Positions 15,732-24,195 of a stretch of DNA of 64,000 nucleotides are shown piece by piece. The notes beneath the pieces were generated by a model. It worked only from the letters and a program-made list of their open reading frames with translations, ran no database searches and had not been told where the DNA came from. The stretch lies in assembly GCF_038024855.1 (NCBI RefSeq), contig NZ_CP139089.1, forward strand, positions 1,178,001 through 1,242,000, in the 5' to 3' direction. The translations under genes and the position numbers were made by a program. Each line of letters opens with the position of its first letter. Within the stretch, counting starts at the first letter, position 1. Source of the stretch: Methylocella tundrae. Lineage in GTDB: Bacteria; Pseudomonadota; Alphaproteobacteria; Rhizobiales; Beijerinckiaceae.

Positions 15732-16613
15732 ATGCCCGCTGACGCCAAAATGTCCGACATCGCAGGCCTGACGCTCCCCTTACCTGTTTCCCGCCGCGCT
15801 TTCATGGCGACTTCGACAGCCGCCGCGGCGGGCTATACCTTGGCGACCGGCCCTGTGCGCGCCGATGCGATCAAAACCACCGCGGACGGCCTCATCGCGG
15901 GCGCTGCGGCCGTGAAGGCGAGCGATGGCGAGATGCCGCTCTACTTCGCAAGGCCGGAAGGCGTCGCCAACCCGCCGATCATTCTCGTTGCGATGGAGGT
16001 TTTCGGCCTGCATGAGTTCATCAAGGACGTCGTGCGCCGGCTCGGCAAATTAGGCGCCTTCGCGGTTGCGCCCGATTACTATTTCCGCAAGGGCGATCTG
16101 ACGCAGATTACGAATTTCGCGCAATTGATGCCGCTCGTGAACAGCAAGCCCGATCAGGAATTATTCTCCGACCTCGACGCGACCGTCGCCTGGGCGAAGG
16201 CGCAGGGCGGCGATGGGAGCCGTCTCGGCATCATCGGCTTTTGCCGGGGCGGGCGCACCGTCTGGCTCTATTCCACACATAATCCGGCGTTGAAGGCGGG
16301 GGTTTCCTTTTATGGGAGCCTGATGGATCCGCCCAACGCCTTCATGCCGAAGAATGCTTTCGATCTGGCCGGAGACGTCAAAGCGCCGGTGCTCGGATTA
16401 TATGGCGCGGAAGATCAGGGCATATCGCCAGAGCAGGTGCGGCAGATGGAAAGCAGATTGAAAGACGCCGGCAAGACGGCGGAATTCAGGATCTATCCCG
16501 GCGCGCCACATGGCTTTTTTGCCGATTATCGGGAGAGCTATCGCCAGGAGGCAGCCGAAGACGCATGGCGGCGCGCGACCGCCTGGTTCAAAAAATATGG
16601 CGTCCTCGATTGA
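15732..16613 (+). CDS. Dienelactone hydrolase family protein with Tat-type signal
   Basis: 293 residues, alpha/beta hydrolase of the dienelactone hydrolase class. Residues 20-45 read SRRAFMATSTAAAAGYTL then ATGPVRADA, a twin-arginine-like export signal. The hydrolase domain starts near residue 60 (MPLYFARPEGVANPPIILVA). The nucleophile elbow GFCRGGRTVW carries the Cys expected for this family, with the acid in LYGAEDQGISPEQ and the His in YPGAPHGFFADYR. Such enzymes hydrolyse dienelactone or related esters; the natural substrate here is unknown. I chose the ATG at 15732, which follows an AGAGAGGA ribosome site, over an upstream in-frame start. No catechol pathway genes are nearby. Confidence 0.86.
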   Translation: MPADAKMSDIAGLTLPLPVSRRAFMATSTAAAAGYTLATGPVRADAIKTTADGLIAGAAAVKASDGEMPLYFARPEGVANPPIILVAMEVFGLHEFIKDVVRRLGKLGAFAVAPDYYFRKGDLTQITNFAQLMPLVNSKPDQELFSDLDATVAWAKAQGGDGSRLGIIGFCRGGRTVWLYSTHNPALKAGVSFYGSLMDPPNAFMPKNAFDLAGDVKAPVLGLYGAEDQGISPEQVRQMESRLKDAGKTAEFRIYPGAPHGFFADYRESYRQEAAEDAWRRATAWFKKYGVLD

Positions 16614-16750
16614 GGCCGCCGCTTCGTCTAGACGTGAGTTTAGAGGTCCGACAAACGAATTATGACGAATGCTTAATATTGTCAGCGATCCTATTCGCTC
16701 TACATCCTGTTAGAAAAACAATTTGCGACCATTGAAACTCTGCGCTTTGA

Positions 16751-18040
16751 TTGCGGGAACGCTCTTTGCAAGCGGCGTTCTGCGCCGGCGGCCATGAACC
16801 AGTTAAACTTTCGTTGCTTAGCGTATTGTTTCACCCCAAGCCAGTCTGGTTGACCTTGAAGCGCAGCATCACTTTTATATCAGTCTTTTTGATCTTGGCC
16901 GGACTTTGCGCTGGGCTCGGCTATTTCCAGTTCATCGTCAAGCCGCAGATGATCAAACAATTCATCGCGCAGATGGGGCGCCCTCCCCTGACCGTGGCGG
17001 TCGCCGAGGCGAAGGCTGAGACCTGGACGCCGATCCTCCCGGCGATCGGCAGCTTTCGCGCCGTGCAGGGCATTGACGTCGCTCCCCAGGTCGGCGGCGC
17101 CGTGGTCGCGGTCAATGTGCGGTCAGCGCAGGATGTCGAAAAAGGCACGCCTTTGTTCGAGATCGACAATTTCGTCGAGCAGGCGGATCTCAAGAATTAT
17201 CTCGCCGTCCTCAAAAACGCCGATCTCACTCTGGAGCGGCAGCGTCAGTTGAGCGCGACAGGCAATACCGCCAAAGCGAATTTCGATTCAGCGCAGGCGG
17301 CGCGCGACACCGCCGCCGCATCGGTCGAGCGCATACGCGCCGTCATTGCCCAGAAGAAGCTGGTCGCGCCGTTTTCGGGCCGGCTCGGCATCCGTAAAAT
17401 CGATCTCGGGCAGTATGTTTCGCCAGGGACCAGCATGATCACCCTGCAGCAACTGGATCCGATCTATGTCGATTTTCCCGTGCCGGAGAAATGGCTCGAC
17501 GTTTTGAAGCCGGGACAGTCGATCGACGTCACGGTCGACGCTTTTCCCGGCAAGACCTTTCATGGGCAGGTCGCGACGATCGACGCGCGCATTTCGCCAG
17601 AAAGCCGCAATGTTCTGGTGCGCGGCCAGTTCGACAACAAAGACAAACAGCTTTTGCCGGGGATGTTCGCAAATGTGAGCGTCAACGCCGGCGAACCCGA
17701 AAAGGTCGTCACGCTGCCGCGCACCGCGATCAGCTATTCGCTCTACGGCGATAGCATTTTCGCTGTCGTGCCCGCCGAAACGCCGAGCGGCGGCGCGCAG
17801 GCGGCAACGGCCAGCGGCGGCGCGCAGGCAGCGACGGCCAGCGGCGACGTCCCTTTGAAGCTGGAGCGCCGGTTCGTGCGCGTTGGGGAAGCGCGTGGCG
17901 ATCGGGTCGCCATTCTTGAGGGGGTCAAGCCGGGCGAGAAGATCGTTAGTGAGGGCCAGGTGAAGCTGACGCCGGATGCCAGCGTTCGCATTGATCCAGA
18001 TGCGAAACTGACGCCGCAGGCCGTCCGGCCGAAGGAATAG
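16751..18040 (+). CDS. RND efflux membrane fusion protein (HlyD/AcrA family)
   Basis: Periplasmic adaptor that links the RND pump to an outer-membrane channel; about 429 residues. A membrane anchor is at residues 36-60 (SITFISVFLILAGLCAGLGY). A biotinyl-lipoyl-like half motif follows (FRAVQGIDVAPQVGGAVVAV), then a short coiled-coil hairpin and the second lipoyl half (KLVAPFSGRLGIRKIDLGQY). The start is uncertain: there is no in-frame ATG, and the TTG at 16751 or later TTG codons near 16812-16858 must be used. Near residues 346-363 a 27-base unit is duplicated in tandem, giving GGAQAATAS twice. The pump gene follows after 3 bases. Confidence 0.9.
   Translation: MRERSLQAAFCAGGHEPVKLSLLSVLFHPKPVWLTLKRSITFISVFLILAGLCAGLGYFQFIVKPQMIKQFIAQMGRPPLTVAVAEAKAETWTPILPAIGSFRAVQGIDVAPQVGGAVVAVNVRSAQDVEKGTPLFEIDNFVEQADLKNYLAVLKNADLTLERQRQLSATGNTAKANFDSAQAARDTAAASVERIRAVIAQKKLVAPFSGRLGIRKIDLGQYVSPGTSMITLQQLDPIYVDFPVPEKWLDVLKPGQSIDVTVDAFPGKTFHGQVATIDARISPESRNVLVRGQFDNKDKQLLPGMFANVSVNAGEPEKVVTLPRTAISYSLYGDSIFAVVPAETPSGGAQAATASGGAQAATASGDVPLKLERRFVRVGEARGDRVAILEGVKPGEKIVSEGQVKLTPDASVRIDPDAKLTPQAVRPKE
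17786..17839 (+). repeat. Tandem duplication of a 27-base unit inside the adaptor gene
   Basis: Two copies (17786-17812 and 17813-17839) differing at two bases, followed by the start of a third. The frame is kept, adding nine residues (SGGAQAATA) in a Gly/Ala-rich linker. Confidence 0.85.
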
Positions 18041-18043
18041 AGA

Positions 18044-21000
18044 ATGTCATTCACCGATATTTTCGTTCGTCGGCCGGTGCTCGCCAGCGTCGTCAGCCTG
18101 CTGATTTTGCTGGTCGGCCTGCAGGCCGGCCTCAAGCTTCAGGTCCGGCAATATCCGGAACTGTCCTCGACGACGATCACCATCACCACCTCTTATCCCG
18201 GCGCCAACGCCGACGTCATCAAAGGTTTCATCACGACCCCGATCGCCCAGGCCGTCGCCAGCGCCGAAGGCATCGATACTCTGGTGTCCGACTCGCAACA
18301 GAACACGTCGACGATCACCCTCAATCTTCTGCTGAACGCCAATGCGGACCGGGCGGTCGCCGACGTTCTGTCGAAAGTCAATCAGGTCAAATATCTGCTG
18401 CCGCGCGAGGCGCTGGATCCTGTCGTCGTGAAGCAGACCGGGGATTCAACGGCCCTCCTCTATATGTCTTTCAATTCGAAAGTCATGACGCCTTCGCAGA
18501 TCACGGATTATCTGACGCGCGTCGTACAGCCGAAGCTGCAGACGATCGACGGCGTCGCCAACGCGCAAATTCTCGGCGGCCAGACCTTCGCCATGCGCGT
18601 CTGGCTCGATCCGAACAAGATGGCGGCGCGCGGCGTCACGCCAAACGACGTCAAACTGGCGCTGGCGGCCAATAATTTTACAGCCGCGGCGGGGCAGATC
18701 AAAGGTGATTTCGTTCAGACCAGCATCAATGCGCAAACTTCGCTGAATTCCGCCAAGGCCTTTGGCCAGTTGGTCGTGTCGGCGCGCGGCGACGCCCTGA
18801 CGAGGCTGGGAGCGATCGCCGATATCGAACTTGGACCCGAGTCCGTCGATTCCTCCTCGGCGTTTGACGGCCTGAAAGCGGTCTTCGTCGGCATTTATCC
18901 AACCCCCAGCGCCAACCCTCTCCAAGTCATCAACGCCGTGCGGCAGGCGTTTCCCGAGCTCAAATCGCAGCTTCCCGTCGGGCTCGACGCGGCGATCGCA
19001 TATGACGCGACGGAATTCATCCGGGCCTCGATCTTTGAAGTCGAAAAGACGCTGGCGGAAGCCGCGGTCGTCGTCATCGTGGTGATTTTCCTATTCCTTG
19101 GGAGCCTCCGCGCGACGGTCATTCCGATCGTCACCATCCCGCTTTCCCTCGTCGGCGTGATGATCATTCTTCTGGCGCTCGGCTATTCGATCAACCTTTT
19201 GACGCTGCTCGCCCTGGTGCTCGCCATCGGCCTCGTCGTCGATGACGCCATCGTCGTTGTCGAAAACATCTATCGTCACATCGAAGACGGAATGACGCCA
19301 AAACAAGCGGCGCTACAGGGCGCGCGCGAAATCACCGGCCCCGTCATTTCCATGACGATCACGCTCGCCTGCGTCTACGCGCCGATCGGCTTCGTCTCCG
19401 GACTGACCGGCGCGTTGTTTCGCGAGTTCGCTTTCACGCTGGCTGGCTCCGTCGTCGTATCAGGCGTCATCGCGCTGACGCTGTCTCCGATGATGTGCTC
19501 TCTTCTGCTCAAGGCGCCTGAGCAGAAGCCGCATGGTTTTTCGGCCATGCTCGACCGATTTTTCAACTGGCTGCGCGCCGCCTATCAAAGCCGCCTGCAC
19601 AAGACGCTGAATTTCCGCGCACTGACGATTTTAATTCTGTTTGGCGTGCTCGTGCTGACCGGCCTCTTGTTCGTAACGACGCCAAAGGAACTCGCGCCCG
19701 AGGAGGATCAGGGCGTGATCTTCATCCTGGTCAAATCGCCGCAATACGCCAATCTCGACTATATGGAGAAAGCGACCGCGCAGGTTCAGACCGCCGCCGA
19801 CCAAATCCCGGAGAAAGATCACCTTTTTCTCATCAATGGCTCGGCTGGCGTGCATCAGGGTCTTGGCGGTCTGATCCTCAAGCCCTGGGAGCAGCGCAAG
19901 CGCAGCCAGAAAGAAATTCTCACCGCCCTGCAGCCCAAGCTTTCAGCGGTCACGGGCGCGCAGGTGATCGCGTTCTCGCCGCCCGCGCTGCCGGGATCGA
20001 CAGGCGGCCCGCCGATCCAGTTCGTCGTGCGCAGCATTGGCGACTATAAGCAAATCGCCGAAGTCATGGCCAAAATCGAGGCCGCGGCGCGCGAAAGCGG
20101 ACTGTTCATTTTCACCGACAGCGATCTCAAATTCGATCTGCCGCAAATCGAGTTCAAGATCGACGCCGACAAGGCCAATCGGCTCGGCCTCAACATGCAG
20201 GAAATCGGCTCCTCGCTGGCGACGCTGCTCGGCGGCAATTACGTCAATCAGTTCAGCATGAATGGGCGCAGCTATCATGTCATCGCGCAGGCGCCGCGCG
20301 ATTTCAGGCTGACTCCGGAATGGCTGACCCGCTATCAGGTCCGCACCACCGGCGGCGACCTCGTCTCGCTCGCGACCGTTGCAAGCGTCTCAATCAGCGT
20401 GCAGCCAAATGGCCTGCCGACGTTTCAGCAGCTGAACTCGGCGACGCTCCAGGGGGTGCCTTTCCCGGGCCATACGATGGGCGAGGCCATCGCCTTCCTG
20501 CAGGAGAAGGCAAAAGAGTTTCTGCCCGCCGGCTTCACCGTCGACTATCAGGGCGAGAGCCGGCAATATGTCCAGGAAGGCAACACACTGCTGTGGACTT
20601 TCGTCTTTGCGATCGTCGTCATTTTCCTCGTTCTGGCGGCCCAGTTCGAAAGCTTCCGCGATCCGCTGATTATCCTGATCGCCCTGCCGACGTCGATGTT
20701 CGGCGCGCTGCTGCCCCTGAACATCCTCGGCGTCGTCGGCGCCGCAAGCATGAATATCTATTCGCAGATCGGCCTCGTCACGCTCATCGGCCTCATCTCC
20801 AAGCATGGCATCCTGATGGTCGAATTCGCCAACCGGATGCAGCAGGAAGAAGGCATGAGCCGCAGGGAGGCGATCGAACACGCCGCCGCCGTGCGGCTGC
20901 GTCCGATTCTCATGACCACGGCGGCGATGGTGGTCGGCATGATTCCGCTCATCGTCGCCGAGGGCGCAGGCGCGCGCAGCCGTTTCGCAATCGGCGTCGT

Positions 21001-21169
21001 CATCGCCTCCGGCATGAGCATCGGCACGCTCTTTACCCTGTTCGTGACGCCCGCGGTCTATACGCTGATCGCGCGGGATCATCAGAAACACAAAAAAGAT
21101 AGGTCCGACACGGACTATGACCTGTTTGCCCGGCATCAGAGCATCGCCGACCGTTCGGCGGCCGAATAG
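18044..21169 (+). CDS. RND efflux transporter, HAE-1 (AcrB/MexF) family
   Basis: 1041-residue inner-membrane proton-driven exporter of the hydrophobe/amphiphile efflux family. The start MSFTDIFVRRPVLASVVSLL is typical. A large periplasmic loop follows TM1, and TM4 carries the proton-relay pair Asp-Asp in AIGLVVDDAIVVVENIYRHI. The duplicated second half begins near FRALTILILFGVLVLTG, and the C-terminal block HGILMVEFANRMQQEEGMSR is conserved. Length is normal. It is translated right after the adaptor gene, and no outer-membrane TolC-like gene is adjacent, so a general channel is probably shared. The substrate range cannot be read from the sequence. Its 3' end is only 3 bases from that of the convergent MFS gene. 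Confidence 0.95.
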   Translation: MSFTDIFVRRPVLASVVSLLILLVGLQAGLKLQVRQYPELSSTTITITTSYPGANADVIKGFITTPIAQAVASAEGIDTLVSDSQQNTSTITLNLLLNANADRAVADVLSKVNQVKYLLPREALDPVVVKQTGDSTALLYMSFNSKVMTPSQITDYLTRVVQPKLQTIDGVANAQILGGQTFAMRVWLDPNKMAARGVTPNDVKLALAANNFTAAAGQIKGDFVQTSINAQTSLNSAKAFGQLVVSARGDALTRLGAIADIELGPESVDSSSAFDGLKAVFVGIYPTPSANPLQVINAVRQAFPELKSQLPVGLDAAIAYDATEFIRASIFEVEKTLAEAAVVVIVVIFLFLGSLRATVIPIVTIPLSLVGVMIILLALGYSINLLTLLALVLAIGLVVDDAIVVVENIYRHIEDGMTPKQAALQGAREITGPVISMTITLACVYAPIGFVSGLTGALFREFAFTLAGSVVVSGVIALTLSPMMCSLLLKAPEQKPHGFSAMLDRFFNWLRAAYQSRLHKTLNFRALTILILFGVLVLTGLLFVTTPKELAPEEDQGVIFILVKSPQYANLDYMEKATAQVQTAADQIPEKDHLFLINGSAGVHQGLGGLILKPWEQRKRSQKEILTALQPKLSAVTGAQVIAFSPPALPGSTGGPPIQFVVRSIGDYKQIAEVMAKIEAAARESGLFIFTDSDLKFDLPQIEFKIDADKANRLGLNMQEIGSSLATLLGGNYVNQFSMNGRSYHVIAQAPRDFRLTPEWLTRYQVRTTGGDLVSLATVASVSISVQPNGLPTFQQLNSATLQGVPFPGHTMGEAIAFLQEKAKEFLPAGFTVDYQGESRQYVQEGNTLLWTFVFAIVVIFLVLAAQFESFRDPLIILIALPTSMFGALLPLNILGVVGAASMNIYSQIGLVTLIGLISKHGILMVEFANRMQQEEGMSRREAIEHAAAVRLRPILMTTAAMVVGMIPLIVAEGAGARSRFAIGVVIASGMSIGTLFTLFVTPAVYTLIARDHQKHKKDRSDTDYDLFARHQSIADRSAAE

Positions 21170-21172
21170 CGC

Positions 21173-22384
21173 TCACTCCGGCAACCGTTGCTTCAGCCAT
21201 CCGGCGAGGAGAGCGGCGACGCCGCCGGCGCCGGCGAGGGCAGCCATGGCGAGATAGGCTCTCTCGCCGAAAAGGCCCGTCAGCCGCCCGCAGGCGAAGG
21301 TCGCGGCGGCAAGACTGAGCGAGGAGGCCGCGGCGAGCCAACCCTGCATCCGCGCGCGGTGTGATGAGGATGCAAGGCTCCCGAGCAGCAGCACGCTGCC
21401 GCAGGTCGTCGCGCCAAAGCTCAGCCCATGCATCGCCTGCAGGGCGATGACGAGGCCAGGCCCCGGATCGAAGCTCATGGCGGTCCAGCGCAACACCGCT
21501 CCGCCCGCGCCAATGAGAAGAAAAGTGATGGCGCTGCGGTCGCTCTTGAAGTAGCGCGCGGCAATGACGAAGAGAATGCTTTCGGACGCGACGCCCATGG
21601 CCCAGGCGGCGCTGATGAGATCCGGCGAGAGCCCGGATTCACGCCAATGGATGGTCGCGAATGAATAGACCTCCGCATGGCTCGACTGGATCAGGGCCGC
21701 CGCCGCGATGCCGACGATGGCGAGGCGCAGACGCGCGCCGTCAGCCGTCAGGCGTCCGCCCTCGCCCGGCGCATAAACATGCGTCGGGTTCATCCTGAGA
21801 GCGGCGAACACGGCGACGCCGACCGAAAACAACGAAAGCCCGGCAAGCGCGACGATGATGCGATCGCCTGGAAAGGCCTCGACGATCCGGCCCGACGAAA
21901 GCATCATGGCGAGGACGCCGATCGAGGTCCAGACCCGAATATGGCCGTAGGCGATGGGCGCCCGCGCGGATACCTCGGCGCGCCGGATCTCCGTGAGAGT
22001 CAGGGCGTCGGCGAGGGCCGGCAGCGAACCCATCGCCACCGCGACGATCAGCGCGCCGATGAAAATTGGCCCAAAGCCCGTGGCGAAGCGGAGCCCGCAA
22101 TAGCCCGCGAACAGACTGACGGCGCAGGCGGCGAGCGCGACGCCGATGCCGCGCCTGTCCGCAAAAGCAGCGATGAGAGGTGTTGCGATGACGCGCAAAA
22201 CCATCGGCGTCGCCAGCGCCGCCGCGATCTCCGCATCGCTGAGGCCGCGCGCGGAAAGCCAAACCGGAAAATAAGGCAGATGAAGTCCGAGCGGCAGAAA
22301 CAGCAGAGCGGCGATGATCGAGAGCTGAACCGCGGTCTGGTCGCGGCTTTCGCCGGGCAGCTCTCCGTGTTTGGCCGGTGTCAA
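21173..22384 (-). CDS. MFS transporter, HcaT-like (phenylpropionate transporter family)
   Basis: 403 residues with about 12 membrane segments, the layout of the MFS_1-like/HcaT group. The N-terminal region reads SIIAALLFLPLGLHLPYFPV then WLSARGLSDAEIAAALATPM, typical of the 3-phenylpropionate porter-like family, and the loop after helix 2 carries AFADRRGIGVALA. The substrate is unknown, since HcaT-like annotation is based on distant members. An XRE-cupin regulator lies 83 bases upstream on the same strand, so the two may be co-transcribed and the regulator may control the transporter. The ATG at 22384 is plausible; helix 1 starts near residue 20. Confidence 0.85.
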   Translation of the reverse strand: MTPAKHGELPGESRDQTAVQLSIIAALLFLPLGLHLPYFPVWLSARGLSDAEIAAALATPMVLRVIATPLIAAFADRRGIGVALAACAVSLFAGYCGLRFATGFGPIFIGALIVAVAMGSLPALADALTLTEIRRAEVSARAPIAYGHIRVWTSIGVLAMMLSSGRIVEAFPGDRIIVALAGLSLFSVGVAVFAALRMNPTHVYAPGEGGRLTADGARLRLAIVGIAAAALIQSSHAEVYSFATIHWRESGLSPDLISAAWAMGVASESILFVIAARYFKSDRSAITFLLIGAGGAVLRWTAMSFDPGPGLVIALQAMHGLSFGATTCGSVLLLGSLASSSHRARMQGWLAAASSLSLAAATFACGRLTGLFGERAYLAMAALAGAGGVAALLAGWLKQRLPE

Positions 22385-22467
22385 ATGTCAGTCCGCCGCA
22401 ACTTTGAATCGTCCAGGGTCTTTGTCCCGCGCGCAATGAACGCTGCGGATGAGGAAGAGGCAAAGCC

Positions 22468-23100
22468 TCATTCCATCGCCGCAGCCTTCAAAATGCAGAC
22501 CATCATGGCGTTCGCGGGCCTGGCGGAAACGTTACGGATGATATGCGGGCGATCGCAGCGATATCGGAGTGTTTCGCCCGCCTTCGCACGCTCGATCGCG
22601 CCGGAAACCTCCACTTCGAGTTCGCCCTCGCTGATCGAAAGGCTTTCAACGGATCCGCGCTGATGCGCCTCCGACTCGAGCACGCCGCCGGGATCGGCCG
22701 AAAACTCATACCATTGCAGCCATTCAACGGTCTTGATCCAGCCAATGATGGACAGGCGGCACTTGCCATCGTCGGAGACGAGGATCGGCGTATCCCCGCG
22801 CGAGGATTTCTCAAGGAAGGGTTCGTCGTCCGCTGCCTGCAGAACGCGCTCGATCGACACATCGAGCGCCTGCGACAGCCGCCAGATGGTGGCGAGGGTG
22901 GGATTGGTCTCGTTGCGTTCGATCTGACTGATGATGGATTTTGCGACGCCCGACTGTTCGGAAAGCTCGGACAGCGACAGATTATAGGCTTTGCGGAGCC
23001 TCTGCACCGTTTTGCCGAGCTGGCCCGACAAGGCGAGCGCGCCCGCCTCCAAAACCTTGACCTTGTCGCGCCCTTCTACGCCCATATGCAGTTCGCTCAT
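22468..23100 (-). CDS. XRE-family transcriptional regulator with C-terminal cupin domain
   Basis: 210 residues. The N-terminal helix-turn-helix of XRE type is at about residues 28-85: LGKTVQRLRKAYNLSLSELS, EQSGVAKSIISQIERNETNP, TLATIWRLSQALDVSIERVL. The C-terminal cupin barrel is at about 130-205, with SADPGGVLESEAHQRGSVES and the GE-x-R-type turn in AGETLRYRCDRPHIIRN. Such regulators sense small molecules through the cupin and often control nearby transport or catabolic genes. The MFS transporter directly downstream is the natural target. The start at 23100 gives an N-terminus of usual length. Confidence 0.92.
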   Translation of the reverse strand: MSELHMGVEGRDKVKVLEAGALALSGQLGKTVQRLRKAYNLSLSELSEQSGVAKSIISQIERNETNPTLATIWRLSQALDVSIERVLQAADDEPFLEKSSRGDTPILVSDDGKCRLSIIGWIKTVEWLQWYEFSADPGGVLESEAHQRGSVESLSISEGELEVEVSGAIERAKAGETLRYRCDRPHIIRNVSARPANAMMVCILKAAAME

Positions 23101-23309
23101 CCGGTTCGTTGACGCGGGGCCGATCCTGAGGGATTTGGTGAGGTCAAACTCCTCAGTCGGCGCGCGGAATGCGCGGCTCCGTCAGGCGCCCGTGCAAACG
23201 CGCGCCAAGAGCAGCGGCGGCCTCGCGTCAGGCAAAAGAGCCAATTCCGTTTGGAATATCGAACGATTTTGTTCGTCACGCAAGCAGCCTCGTTATTCAT
23301 TGAGGCGCG

Positions 23310-23327
23310 CCGTCATGCAAAAGTTAT
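23310..23327 (+). promoter_or_regulatory. Candidate PHO box upstream of plcP
   Basis: CCGTCAT-GCAA-AAGTTAT compared with the PhoB consensus CTGTCAT-N4-CTGTCAT: 6 of 7 matches in the first half and 4 of 7 in the second. It lies 53-70 bases before the GTG chosen as the plcP start. PlcP systems in rhizobia are induced by phosphate starvation through PhoB, which gives the weak match some weight. Confidence 0.35.
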
Positions 23328-23379
23328 GAGAATCTGCTCTTTGTCGATAACGCCACATCGAATAGCCCAGAGCGCGCCG

Positions 23380-24195
23380 GTGGACCACGAACGAGAGCCG
23401 AACCATTATCGCACGCTGTTCCTTTCCGATATTCACCTCGGCACGCGCGGATGCCAGGCTGATCTGCTCCTCGACTTCCTGAAATACAATGAAGCGGAAA
23501 CGGTTTTTCTTGTCGGCGACGTCATCGACGGATGGCGGCTGAAAAGCGGCTGGTACTGGCCGCAGACGCATAATGACGTCGTACAAAAGCTTTTGCGTCA
23601 GGTCCGCAAAGGCGTCAAAATGGTCTACGTGCCCGGCAATCATGACGAATTCGCGCGCGATTTCCTCGGCATCTTCCTCGGCGGGGTGGAGGTCATCGAT
23701 CACGCCTTTCATGTCACAGCCGACGGCAAGCGCCTGCTGATCATCCACGGCGACCAGTTCGACGTCGTCGTCAAACACGCCCGCTGGCTGGCGCTTCTCG
23801 GCGATTGGGCTTATGACTTCGCGCTCTGGGCCAATCTATGGCTCAACAAAGCCCGGCGATCGCTTGGCTTTTCCTACTGGTCGCTGTCAGCCTGGGCCAA
23901 GTTTAAGGTGAAAAACGCGGTGAACTTCATCGGCGCTTTCGAGCTTGCCTTGACCGACGCGGCGCGGCGCCATCAAGCTGACGGCGTGGTTTGTGGGCAT
24001 ATTCATCATGCCGCAATCCGCGAGATGGACGGAATCATGTATGTCAATACGGGTGATTTCGTGGAGTCCTGCACCGCCATTGCGGAACACGCGGACGGAC
24101 GCCTCGAGATCTTGCGCTGGCAGAGCACGGCCGAGGAGCGAAACGCGGCCGCGGCCTCCGCCCCGCCGCGAACCGCTCCCAAGGCAGTCGCCTGA
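23380..24195 (+). CDS. plcP: PlcP-like phospholipase C (calcineurin-like metallophosphoesterase)
   Basis: 271-residue metallophosphoesterase related to the UDP-2,3-diacylglucosamine hydrolase group. All metal-site motifs are present in order: FLSDIHLG, VGDVIDGW, VPGNHDEFARD, IIHGDQFDVV and CGHIHHAAI. In Sinorhizobium and other alphaproteobacteria this subtype is PlcP, which cleaves phosphatidylcholine and related lipids under phosphate starvation so that phosphate-free lipids can replace them. The next gene is a GT4 glycosyltransferase whose ATG overlaps the stop codon (TGATG), the known plcP-agt arrangement. I chose GTG 23380 because it leaves only about nine residues before YRTLFLSDIHL and lies after the PHO-like box; ATG 23326 is the alternative. 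LpxH-like activity is a less likely reading. Confidence 0.82.
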   Translation: MDHEREPNHYRTLFLSDIHLGTRGCQADLLLDFLKYNEAETVFLVGDVIDGWRLKSGWYWPQTHNDVVQKLLRQVRKGVKMVYVPGNHDEFARDFLGIFLGGVEVIDHAFHVTADGKRLLIIHGDQFDVVVKHARWLALLGDWAYDFALWANLWLNKARRSLGFSYWSLSAWAKFKVKNAVNFIGAFELALTDAARRHQADGVVCGHIHHAAIREMDGIMYVNTGDFVESCTAIAEHADGRLEILRWQSTAEERNAAAASAPPRTAPKAVA

